64,000 bases of DNA. Source: Histoplasma ohiense. Lineage: Eukaryota; Ascomycota; Eurotiomycetes; Onygenales; Ajellomycetaceae. Location of the stretch: NCBI GenBank assembly GCA_017607445.1, contig JAEVHH010000004.1:5518001-5582000 (forward strand), in the 5' to 3' direction. Made by a program: the position numbers and the translations under genes. Position 1 is the stretch's first letter; each line of letters starts with the position of its first letter. The notes beneath the pieces were generated by a model that saw only the letters and a list, made by a program, of their open reading frames with translations, did not search any database and had not been told where the DNA came from. Shown piece after piece: positions 48,449 through 58,949 of the stretch.

Positions 48449-49435
48449 TCAATAAAGCCCGAACTTATTTCCCCAATTATCCAACTTGGGATTCAGGACG
48501 ATCTGATATGGGAATGGATTGGCATCGCTCGCGGTAATGGGCGGGATGTGATCCTTGTCCTTGTTGACGACAGAAACGATCTTAAACGCGGCGTTCTGTA
48601 GCATTTTCTCCATGGCTTTGCGGACTTTGGTGCGATCTAGACATAAACACGGAAGAATCTCTTTAGTTTTAACATTCGTTTGGAAAGCGTGGCATAAAGA
48701 AAAATAAAAATAAAGACGGCGACGGAAGAAGAAGAAGAAGAAGAAGAAAAAGAGCAGCACATACCCGACTCCGTCCGCGGCGTCGCAATCGTAACATCAA
48801 CCGTCCACACTTCCCAACACACCTCCTCCTCATTCATACCCGTAGCACCACCACCAACCCCCCCTGCTCCCACTTCCCCAGTCCCAACCCCACCACCACC
48901 ACCACCAACGCCACCAACGCCGCCCACGCCTCTCCCCGCCAGCCCGCCTACAAACCACCTACCGCCCCCAACAAGGCCCGCCCCAAACCCACCAGCCACC
49001 TTCCGCCTTCGCTTCTCAAAGAACTGCACCGCAATTCGCCCTCGCACGCCGCCATTCGGCGAATTGGCCGACGAGGACAGATGGTGGCGCACCAGCGCGT
49101 TGACGCGCGCGTCGATGAGGGTTTCGAGCTCGACGTCGCTGATGGCAGGTAAGGTGAGGTTGAGCACTTCAACGGAGGTAGGGCGGATGCAGGGGAAGTA
49201 GCGGTGGAAGAAGATTGTGTGGAGGATGCCTGTTGGGTTGTGGGTTGTGTTAGTGGTTTTCTTTTTCTTTTTCTATATAATTTGGTAGGGGCGGTTTTGT
49301 TAGGGGTGGAAGGGGTAGGGAGCAGGTAGTCTAGAGATTTAACTCACCTTTGACAATATCCTTGACAGATGTGGGATCTGCGAAGACCTCGAGGATATAC
49401 TCTGGCGGCTTGTGAGAGTTTTTTTGTGATAGCAT
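48449..49435 (-). CDS. ATG101: Autophagy-related protein 101
   Basis: Atg101 is the HORMA-domain partner of Atg13 in the Atg1/ULK initiation complex of fungi that lack the yeast Atg29-Atg31 pair. The model is complement(48449..48636, 48765..49229, 49348..49435), giving 246 residues. Family blocks are YILEVFADPTSVKDIVKGIL, HTIFFHRYFPCIRP, DVELETLIDARVNALVRH, RIAVQFFEKRRRK, CWEVWTVDVTIATPRTE, KVRKAMEKML and DKDHIPPI. Between RRRK and CWEVW lies an insertion of about 55 residues (about 107-161), nearly all Gly, Val and Ala with one Trp-Phe pair. It is in frame and shows no intron-like ends that would remove it. Intron 2 carries a (GAA)n tract; intron 1 has a CTAAC branch site. Confidence 0.93.
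48725..48748 (+). repeat. (GAA)n tract in ATG101 intron 2
   Basis: About eight GAA/AAG triplets lie inside intron 2. In the transcript sense this is a CTT pyrimidine tract. Confidence 0.85.
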
Positions 49436-50641
49436 GGTTTCCGGCTGCGCGTTTTTGCTATGTAAAATCGAATGATATAGTTATGTTTTGTATTTTCACC
49501 CTCTCTTCCCCCCTCTTTCTGCTTTGTGCTTCCTCGTCTGTTGCGTAGGGTTTTAAGATCGTAATAGGGAATTTTCAGGTATCCATATGCGGGATGCAAA
49601 AAAATGCAATTGTTTGTGGGTGATGCGGGGAAGTTTTAAGAAGTTGATTAGGACCCGCTGGGGGCACGAACGGCGACTAGAATCTTTTTTCGTTTTCCTC
49701 TGATTTCTAATATTATACTCTGGTCTTTCTCTGCTGGTATATTGAACGCTGAAGTCTTTGCATTGGAGCATAAAGTGGTATCTGTGCAACGAGCAGAGAA
49801 ACAGGGGCGGGGAGAAATCTGTTCCCAAAAAGCCAGATTTTCCACAAAGCGGGGCTTTTCCTTTTTATCCCCCTTTTTTGGTTGGTTGGTGTGTATTTCT
49901 TGCGTCCGTGGCTATTTTGGTGTTTCGACCGCTCAGCTGAAACGTTCCCGCAGCTTTGACGAGTTCTCTGACTAACTTATAAGTTGCGACGGTTCAACAG
50001 GTGAAACTCGTTTGCGTTGAGCTAAACTCTAGTTTGTAAAGTGACGTTCAATCCGAAGAAACGAGACGTCCATTACCAGGCGGGAAGTCGCAGAGAATCG
50101 CGGCGTAAGCGCGGAGGGCGGCGGAGTGGAACAGAGAACCGTGGCGAAGGGCTCTGGCATTCTTATGACGAGCAATGCTAAGTCGAACAAACATTCAGCC
50201 CTCTGGCAGCTTGCCGGGTTTGAGCGCGCTTCGTGCTGGTCTTTGTTATTCGTGCTGGGGCTGGGGCTGATGCGTTTATTCTTGGAACAGGATCCGGGGG
50301 AAACCAGCTAGCCCATCGTTTAGCAACGGTGCCACTCCACCGGCTTCCACCGGTTCTGAGAATTTGACTTTTCATTACCAGAGAGTGATCAAAAGGCACA
50401 TGAATGGAGAAATAAACTTAGGCAAACCCAGTTCCTGACCAGATGCATGCGTATTTGGTATCGCACGTAGCGTTTGGAGCGTTTAAATGTATAAAAATGT
50501 ATAACTAAATAAACATTCAATATTCCCAACAAAACATTCCAAGTCACTTCCTATCGACGTACCCCAAACTCACCCCTAGCATGAACCCTCGAAGGTGGGT
50601 GCATATCTGATCCAGGCATTCCGCGATCCCTCCCAATTCCT
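49436..50641. other. Intergenic upstream of ATG101
   Basis: 1.2 kb with the ATG101 promoter. A plus-strand frame at 50126-50311 could encode a 61-residue peptide with one hydrophobic stretch, but no homology is recognised and I do not call it. Confidence 0.5.
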
Positions 50642-51240
50642 CTAAGTGGGCTTTCCCGTAAATGCTGCTGCTAGCCCTGCCACATGCATACGCCCCTCCA
50701 GTATACATTCATGGATGATTCCTTGCTGGTGGCTCCACGTGGGGCTCGAATATTCCAACCCCGCGGGCCCGGCTTGTTTTTCAATAGCTTCTAGCAAGGC
50801 AAAGCGCCCCGTAGTCATCAGGGCATCCAATGCAGCTGCCCTCCCGTTCAGGCGGTGAGCAGCATTCTACTTCTTATTGTATGTGTCCCCCGTGGGCAAG
50901 GAGTGGCAAGATATTCCCCTGGGATGCACTGCGGACAAGATGCAAACCCATCTCCGTATCTTGAACATCCAGACAGATCGGATTGTTGCTGATGCAAGAT
51001 ATCGAATCATCTAACTAACTTGCCGCAATGAATTCTAGCTTAATTACGTCATTTGTCCAGCCGTGCAGCCCGCATTCTACACAAGTCTTATTGGCATCCT
51101 TCTCTACAGCAAACACCAGAGCGTTATTCTTAGAAAGCTAGCGTGATCAGACAATGCCAACCCTCATGTGGCTATGTAGCAGCTGAATGGGCACATTAAT
51201 ACACACTTGAGCCAACACTTCTTGCATTTTCAGCTGCCAT
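50642..51240 (-). CDS. Possible small hypothetical protein
   Basis: This is a tentative three-exon model, complement(50642..50866, 51048..51128, 51205..51240), giving 113 residues. I do not recognise it. The start reads MAAENARSVGSS. Exon 2 has AVEKDANKTCVECG with one CxxC, zinc-finger-like pair. Exon 3 is an open, protein-like stretch (AAALDALMTTGRFALLEAIE, then LEGRMHVAGLAAAFTGKP) ending in TAG. All junctions are phase 0 and use GT-AG ends (GTGTAT and GTAATT donors, AAG and TAG acceptors), which are weak. The 181-nt second intron has other readable frames, so exon structure may differ. It could also be a decayed gene. It sits between the divergent ATG101 and PEX3 genes. Confidence 0.3.
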
Positions 51241-51515
51241 TCTGCAGGTATCGCCAGTAGAGAAAGGGGAAATGTTTATCCGGGATCTATGCCAAGACCG
51301 TAATCAAAAACCCGCTATGACTCTGAGCCGAGGATCTCTGGAGCTGAAGGGACAGCGATATCTTCGCCAGTGAGCATTCTTGTTCTTCGCTGTTTCTGAG
51401 ATTTGCCAGGACTTGCGGCTTTACTGGGAGGGCTAGGCCATGAGATAGTTATGATATCATCTGGCTGGATATTTCATCGCCATCACAAATTCTAATTCGT
51501 GTTCGCAATCATAAA

Positions 51516-53649
51516 ATGATAAGCGCGACGAGACGCTGGTTTCGCCGCAATCGCAACGGTATAGCTATTGGTGTTGGTGTTGTTGGAGCGGGATACCTGG
51601 CCGGCCAATATGTCCTATCGAAGATATCGGAGACTAGAGAGCGCATGAGTAGCGAACGGATTGCTCGAGAGAAGTATGTCATGCAGCTACTAACCACCCT
51701 CCCTGAATAACTCTACCCACCTTGACAATTACAACTCTTTTTTGTTTTCCCTCTCAGCTGACGTCCCTTTCATCCTGCCACGGTAGTCTTCGAAGGAGAT
51801 TCGAACAAAACCAAACGGACTGCACTTTTACCGTGCTTGCCTTGCTGCCGACGGCTGCGGAGAATATTCTCGAGGCTCTACCCGTCGAGGAGCTGACGAA
51901 TGAGTTGCAGCAAAAGAAGGCGGAGCGGCTTGCCAAACTCAATACTGGCGAGACAACGGGATCCGATCTTAGTAGCTCAGGTGCCCCAAGCGCGAGGGAG
52001 GATGATGGACGTAGTCTTTCAAGCTTCCGGAGCGAGGGGTATGTTCATACCATGGAGAGCTCTTCGGAAGCGGAGACCCAGAAACCGAAGAGTAGAGCAC
52101 AATTGTGGAATGACCTGAAGATAAATTGTGAGAGCTGAACCCGTATGAAAAAAGAGGTGTACCAAAACCTTGATTATCTGTATATGTTCTAACGGAGAAG
52201 ATATCTATAGCTTTGACGAGATCATTTACCCTTATTTACACCCTTTCCCTCCTCACCCTCCTCACGCGCATCCAGCTCAACCTCCTCGGCAGACGAAATT
52301 ACCTCTCGAGCGTGGTATCGCTCGCGTCCCCTCCTCAGGACCAGTCAGTTATCAATCTTGAGGACCATGATGACGAACGCATTGGACATGCCTTTGGCAA
52401 TGACTTCGAAACAAATCGACGCTATCTAACATGTAGTTGGTGGCTGCTACACCGTGGCTGGCGACAGTTGATGGAAAAGACAAAGGAAGCTGTCAAGGAT
52501 GTATTTGGACCAGTAAATCCACGAGAGGATATCACGCAGGAAAGGTTATCCGAATTGACACTCGCTGTACGGAAGAGGATTGAAGGTGCTACGGAGGAAG
52601 AGCGAAAGTGAGCCCACTCATTCTTCCCCTTCTAGCACAGTACCTAGTATACTTCGTTTTTTATTTTTTATTTATTTATTTATTTATTATTTTTGGTTGA
52701 TAGTATACTAAATCAAAAAAAAAACGCCGTTTACAGATCTACCATGTGGCTACCATATCTCCTCCCCTCGCGGGATCAGGAGAATTACGTCCTGGAGGAA
52801 TCTGGCGTCCTCTCGGCTTCGGAAACCTCATCCCCACAAAGTAATTCCAGCCTCCGCCATCTCCTAGATGAGACCTCCGACCTCATCGACTCCCCACAAT
52901 TCAGCCAAATATTTACCCTTCTCAACAACGAAGCCTTCTCCACCCTAATCGATAAAAACTGCGCCATCGAAGCCTTCAAAAATCCCCTTCCTTCTCACCA
53001 CCACTCATCCTCCACGCTACAGGACCATCAGCAGCAGCAACAACAACACCTGCAAAATTTCTCCTCATCCGTGACCCTCACTCCGGCCACGTACACCTCC
53101 GCCCCCACTACACCCTCCAAGGCCAAGCTCGCAACTATCCTCGCTGTAATCGCGCGCCAAGCCCATGTCATCGGAAACGGCACCAAACCCCCCAATGACT
53201 ACCTCACAGCCATGGAACAAGGCGTGCGCGAACTAGAAGCCTTCGCCGCCGTTGTCTATAGCACCAACTTCGCTGACGTGACGCTGCCTCTCCGCGGCTC
53301 GGACAAGGAGGACTGTTCGATTTGGTCGGGAGAACACTCGCCCTCAGCGGCGGCTGCTGATGGTAATGCTGACAATGCCAATAATGCGTCGCGCCAGGGT
53401 TCAAGTGGTTCCCCTGCACCGAGGGCGGACGTTGGCGAGTTGGGCAGCGGCGGGAAAGGTGTCGTGGCGGATATAGGGGGTGAGGAGAGCACTGATGACC
53501 TGGGGATCCAACAGCATGAGCATCCGTCGGTGCCGCCCGCTGGTGTGCGTGATGATGACGGTGACGGCGATGGCACTCCGAGTTTTGAGAAAGTGTGGGG
53601 GAGAGCGGTTGAGCAACAGCAGCAGCAACAGCAGGGTTCGTCGTCGTGA
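51516..53649 (+). CDS. PEX3: Peroxisomal biogenesis factor 3 (Pex3)
   Basis: Pex3 is the peroxisomal membrane anchor for Pex19 and is needed to insert peroxisomal membrane proteins. Exons are 51516..51673, 51787..52127, 52211..52607 and 52737..53649, giving 602 residues. The N terminus ATRRWFRRNRNG followed by IAIGVGVVGAGYLAGQYVL is the basic targeting signal plus transmembrane anchor. RRRFEQNQTDCTFTVLALLP, NILEALPVEELTNELQQKK, SRAQLWNDLKI and SFTLIYTLSLLTLLTRIQLN are family blocks. The C-terminal half is long, with a Gln/His insert (about residue 405) and a Gly/Ser/Asp-rich tail ending in a Gln run. The exon 4 acceptor could be at 52736 (preferred, after a TACTAA branch) or about 30 bases earlier; both keep frame. 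Confidence 0.94.
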
Positions 53650-53696
53650 CGTGGTATTATTTTAGCTTTTATTTCATATATTCATATCTTCATTGA

Positions 53697-53724
53697 CTAT
53701 TATTATTATTATTATTATTATTAT
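53697..53724 (+). repeat. (ATT)n microsatellite
   Basis: About nine ATT triplets lie within 75 bases after the PEX3 stop codon. Confidence 0.88.
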
Positions 53725-54309
53725 CCTTGTCATTACCTTATTATATCCGCGTTTGTAAAAAGCAATTTCTACGCCTATTGTTATTACTGGGTAAACTTCT
53801 ATGATTCTTTTTCCTTTCCATATATATATATATAGATATATACACCTTTCATTCATTCCCTCCCCGTTCGGTGTGCCGGGTTCTTTGGTCCCAGCAATAC
53901 GGATTAGACATAAGTTATCCATTAAATTGGTGATCCCAGCGAACTATTATTTAGAACCTGTCGCCTGCATCCATTCCTCCATTATCTGGTTTAAAATCAC
54001 CACATTCTCCCCTCCCCTCCCCTCCTCTCCTCTCCTCTCCTCTGTATTATTGTCCCCAGCTCTTCTCCCCGCTGCATTGCACTGCACCGCACCAGAAAGT
54101 TTGGTCTGCGCAGGCTCAGAAGAAGGAGAGGATGTGGAAAAATCACATAGCTTTGAGTTGGTCTTTTTGGATTTATCTCTGTCGACCATTCTCCTACCTG
54201 TAAATTTAGCGTTGTAGTTTCCGAAGTGAGTTAAAGTCACTTCTTTACATCAGTCGAAACACGCTTTGTGTGAGTTTGTGTGGCTTTTTGTGCAGTTGTT
54301 GAGCGCAGC

Positions 54310-54334
54310 GGGTGGGGGGGAGGGGGGAAGAGGG
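54310..54334 (+). other. Candidate G-quadruplex motif
   Basis: Four G runs of 3, 7, 6 and 3 are separated by loops of 1, 1 and 4 bases on the plus strand, about 710 bases upstream of the KHA1 start codon. This satisfies the usual four-run G4 pattern. Activity is not shown. Confidence 0.6.
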
Positions 54335-55045
54335 AGAAAGGCAACGATATCTCACGGCTTCGTCCATCGTGATTGACATATGAATGAATATAAGGGCGTT
54401 TTTCGGTTTTTCGTAGATCGAGCGACGTAGGAGCAATCAAGTCGTTCCGAAGCATGGTAAATTGAGAACTCGTTGCCATGATAAAATACGGCGGAAAAGG
54501 CCAGTGAAATGACCAATATCAAGAGGCAGCAGATGCCCGCCGGCGGGCCAAGTCCCCAAAGTCAGGCGGGAGAAGGCCAGGCTTGGCGCAACGTGAGCCG
54601 TGGCTTGGCATTTATGAGCCTCGCTTGGACTCTTCCACGAGGATGGACATCGCAAGCCAACTACCAACAACCAGCCAACCATCACACGCCTTATCGCATG
54701 GTGGGGGTATGCAGCACGGTTGAATGGGTTTCAGCTTTCTCTCTAAGCCTGATGCGAAAAATAGTGGCATCATATTATCGGTCGGGTTCAGTGACTAGCG
54801 CCGAGCTAACCACCAGCCACCGACGACAGCTTTGCCTTGAAGCTTCTGATGGAGGGAGGTCAGAGAGCTGCTGTTCTCCCGGTATCTCTTCTTCCTTCCT
54901 CTCTCCCACCCCTAGCAGAAGCCCGTATGAAGGCGGGATGGAAAGGGATGCTTTATTTATTCTCCGATCTCTTCCTCTGGTCTCCCTTAATCCATTTTTT
55001 TTTGGCTGAATTTGTGTAGGGTTTCGAGGTCGTCGCTGGTGGATC

Positions 55046-57927
55046 ATGGCTTTAGTTACAACCACGACTGCGATGGCTTCCCCAACACCTACAGTGAGGG
55101 CAACTCCTCAGGGAGGGATTTTTGACCATTCTAATCCCTCGAAATATGACCCCAAGAACCCCATCACTCTCTTCATCATTCAAGTAAGCCTTCTTCGCAA
55201 TACGTTCCTCATCCAGGATATACTACTTGGTGGCCGCCGTACTAATGCTTGTTGTACCTCGATTCGATAAGGCCGGCATTATCATTATCATATGCCGGGC
55301 CCTCCATTACCCTCTTTCAAAGATTCGCCAGCCTCGAGTTATATCTGAGGTTATTGGTGGCATTATTCTAGGTCCGTCAGTCATGGGAAGGATACCTGGA
55401 TTCCGTGCTGCGATCTTCCCGGATGAATCGATACCCAATCTCAATCTCGTGGCCAACCTAGGACTGGTTCTTTACCTGTTTATGATTGGCGTTGAAACAA
55501 ATATGCGCTCCATGTTGAGCAATTGGAGGGTTGCCGTAAGTGTGTCTGCAGCTGGTATGGTCCTACCGTTCGGGTTCGGCTGTGCAATTTCATATGGCTT
55601 GTACAACGAATTCAGAGACGACCCATCTCTGTCCCCGATCAGTTTCGGAACCTACGCTCTCTTCATTGGTATCGCAATGGCCATCACGGTAAGCCCCTTC
55701 GTTTCCAATGCTATCGGTTTCTCATATTTGTAACTAATTTTCATTTTAATAGGCATTCCCTGTCCTTTGCCGTATCCTAACAGAGCTTGAACTCCTCAAC
55801 ACGACAGTAGGCGAGATCGTGCTTTCTGCTGGAGTCGGTAACGACATTGTTGGCTGGATTCTCCTCGCCCTCTGCGTTGCTCTTGTCAACGCAAGTACTG
55901 GACTGACTGCCCTCTGGGTCTTGCTGACTTGTGTTGGATTCGTCCTATTCTTAACTTTCGCTGTTCGGCCCGTGTTCATCTGGTACCTGAAGCGCACTGG
56001 TAGTCTACATAATGGCCCTGATCAGTCTGTGGTTGCGCTGACTTTACTTCTCGCACTGGGTGCTGCATTCTTTACTCAGGTCATAGGCGTGCACGCAATT
56101 TTTGGTGGGTTTTTAGTCGGACTCATCTGCCCGCATGAAGGAGGGTTTGCCATAAAGACCACGGAGAAGATCGAAGATTTAATCGGAGCCATCTTTCTCC
56201 CTCTATACTTTGCGCTTTCTGGGCTTAACACTAATATTGGGCTGCTGGATACTGGAATAATCTGGGGTTACGTGATCGCTGTCATCGTCATTGCTTTTGT
56301 AGCTAAAGTCTCTGGAGGGATGCTTGCGTCTCGACTGAATGGTCTTGTTTGGAGGGAAAGTGCTGCTATCGGCGTATTGATGAGCTGTAAGGGTTTGGTT
56401 GAACTTATTGTCCTGGTAGGTAAAACCTTTTTCATAATTGTCCCTCCATCTGTTCAGAAACGATTATTTGACTTACCAACTGGGTAGAACATCGGTCTTC
56501 AAGCGAAAATTCTCAGCAGCCGAACTTTTACGATATTCGTCGTCATGGCGCTTGCTACTACATTTGCTACGACACCGCTGACTCTTTATCTGTACCCGGA
56601 GCCGTATCGAGATAGAATGGAGAGGTGGAGGCGCGGCGAGATCGACTGGGATGGAAATGAAATCTCGTCTGAGAGTGACCCTTCAGGCAGTTCAGGTATC
56701 GCCCAGCAGAAAGCCCGAGGTTCATCTACCCAGAAGCTCCTCGTTTATTTACGACTCGACAACTTGGCAGGCCTGTTTACCTTTGTCTCTCTGTTGGGTC
56801 TTGGAGATGATACAAAAACTACGAGCAGTAAGGTCCACCATCGCCATGAGGACCGGAAAAACGAGATCTCCGCCAGCAAAGAACGCCCTGTGGAAGTCCA
56901 TGGGCTTCGTTTGATTGAACTTACGGACCGTGATTCTAGTGTAATGAAGGTATCAGAAGTTCGTGATTACAGCTTCAGCGACCCAATTCTGAATACGTTC
57001 AGGACCTTTAGCCAGCTGAACACACTTGCTGTGTCTGGTGCCGTCGTTATTTCTCCTGAGCACGCGTACGCCGAGACCATCGTCAACAAGGCTCGTGATC
57101 TCTCATCAGATTTTATTCTTCTTCCTTGGAGCGAAACAGGGGTCATGAGTGAGCATCAGATTCTCCTCTTCGATGATAAAACAGAAAAATTCTCGAGCGG
57201 ACCTCATGCTGCATTTGTGTCTAATGTCCTGAAACATGCGAAATGCCCTGTTGGAGTTTTTGTTAACAAAGGGTTTGGCGGACCACAGTTTACCAGGCCG
57301 CAACCTGGAAATTTGAGCCGTTCCGTCAGCGGTACTAGTGTTTATAAAGCAACTGACATTACGTTGTCTCCGGCTCTGAACCAAGGACACCATATTTTCT
57401 TTCCTTACCTTGGGGGTGCGGATGATAAAGTTGCACTCCGCCTCGTCCTCCAGCTGGCTAAAAACACAGCCGTAACTGCTACGATTTTGCATGTTGATAC
57501 AAACGATGAAACTAGCGCCGTCTCTCCTCCGCAAGGAGATCCCAATACGCCATCGACCTCAACCTGTCAGGATAAGGATACTGATAGTTCCTTCTTTAAT
57601 ACCCTCCGTGATTCTATACCAGAGGCACTCAGTTCCCGTGTGATTTTCCAGGATCTTACAACAGCGCCAGAAAATATAGTCACTGCTGTCGTAGACGCCG
57701 CAAAAGCTGACGTTGGAAATTTGAAGGAAAATACCGGTGACCTGGTCATCGTCGGCCGTAGTAACGTGGTCACTGGCACACTGACATCCGCGGGACTGTC
57801 GTCCTCCTCAGGAGAGATCGGTTCGGAAGCAAAGAGAGCACTTGGTGCGCTTGGCGAGGCGATGACGTCAACGTCGAACGCCGTCCAAGCGAGTGTGCTT
57901 GTGGTGCAGGCTGGTCCGAACGTATAA
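55046..57927 (+). CDS. KHA1: K+/H+ antiporter, CPA2 family (Kha1 type)
   Basis: This is an endomembrane cation/proton antiporter that helps K+ and pH balance. Exons are 55046..55183, 55272..55688, 55753..56415 and 56488..57927, giving 885 residues (yeast Kha1 873). The N terminus has a short loop (GGIFDHSNPSKYDPKNPITLF). About 12 hydrophobic segments follow over residues 42-470. PRVISEVIGGIILGPS, VANLGLVLYLFMIGVE, AFPVLCRILTELELL and SAGVGNDIVGW (core ND motif) are CPA2 signatures; GVHAIFGGFLVGLICP and MSCKGLVELIVL follow. The 400-residue cytosolic C terminus contains universal-stress-like halves (VVISPEHAYAETIV; TATILHVDTND). A TACTAAT branch site lies in intron 1. It converges on the MFS gene. 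Confidence 0.94.
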
Positions 57928-58569
57928 ATTGTCTTGTAGTTTGTGATGGTGATCTCTCCTTTTCTAGATACGATCTAGATATATTCATGTGCATCTTTTT
58001 ATGTTCCAAATGACCCTTTATACTTGCCTTTGGTTTTATTTTTAATGTGGTATGATAAATATGATGAGGATGAACCTTGAGACCCTTTTTTTTTCCCCTG
58101 GATATGAGCATAAGTTTTGATAGAAGTACAAATTTCCTATTATTCATCCATCCCTTGCCTCAGTCCTATTGGTATCTATCTGCTCATCCTCGAGGCTGTC
58201 AGTTAAGTGAACTTGTTGCCTGCCAACCCATTCTTCATTTTTCCCATATCAGAGAATCTCAAGCCCTTTTATTACTTATAGAAGATGTAATCGAGGCAGG
58301 ATATGATACAATACGAGGGTATTTTCAACTTTCAGCTTGGGGAAGGTTTGAGGTCCTTGAAGTTTTTTTATGATTTTAGATCAGATCTAGAAGCCTTGTT
58401 TGAACTTGGGTGGAACGGCTCAATTACGAAACGAAAATACAGTATATATGGGATGTGTTTCTGTGGTTAAATATCACATTGCAACAAGGGAAGAGATAGC
58501 GCAGCGAAAGACAAGTGCTATATATGCTTACTTGATTGTATGGCGATATTTGATTTGAAGTAGCCAGGT

Positions 58570-58601
<32 letters not shown>

Positions 58602-58949
58602 GTGAATTAGATTAGAGGATTGCGAAGGTTTAAATACCTAGTTTGTAAATTGAAGCTTGATAATAGACAATTACATGATCGAATTTAAGGGGATGGATGC
58701 ATGAAAGGCAGAAGAATTTCATCCAACGCGCCATTACGACACCATTAGCAATTATGTAAAAAGGGTATAGTTCTAATAGTCAACTGGTAATGCAACCTAG
58801 ATACGTTTGGTATCAAATGGCCATATCTGCAAAACTGAATGTCCACGTAACCAAAGCGCAAACAGAAAAACCAAAAGAAAAGAAAAGAGAAGAGAAGAGA
58901 AGAGAAAGGGGGGAGAAGAAGAAGCTAAAAGAAGAAGTAAACAGTGCTT
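57928..58949. other. Convergent 3' spacer KHA1/MFS
   Basis: About 1 kb between two stops. It holds a T30 run and a purine-rich (GA) block near 58870-58935 next to the MFS stop. No gene is seen. Confidence 0.6.
58571..58600 (+). repeat. Poly(T) tract, 30 nt
   Basis: An uninterrupted 30-nt T run lies in the KHA1/MFS spacer. With the runs at 1983, 6451 and 34984 it makes four homopolymers of 24 nt or longer in this window. Confidence 0.9.

Larger units (their letters stand above)
53650..55045. other. Intergenic PEX3-KHA1 with low-complexity tracts
   Basis: 1.4 kb with the PEX3 3' UTR and KHA1 promoter. It contains (ATT)n at 53697-53724, a TA run near 53821-53840, a (CCTCT)n-like pyrimidine tract near 54005-54040 and a G-rich block at 54310-54334. 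The open frame 54509-55009 resembles no protein. Confidence 0.55.

Noticed and set aside
50126..50311. 61-residue plus-strand open frame with a hydrophobic stretch
   Set aside because: Too short, not recognised and unsupported by neighbours or splice signals.
54509..55009. 166-residue open frame upstream of KHA1
   Set aside because: Composition is not protein-like, no domain is recognisable and it ends just before the KHA1 start, so it is probably promoter or 5' UTR.
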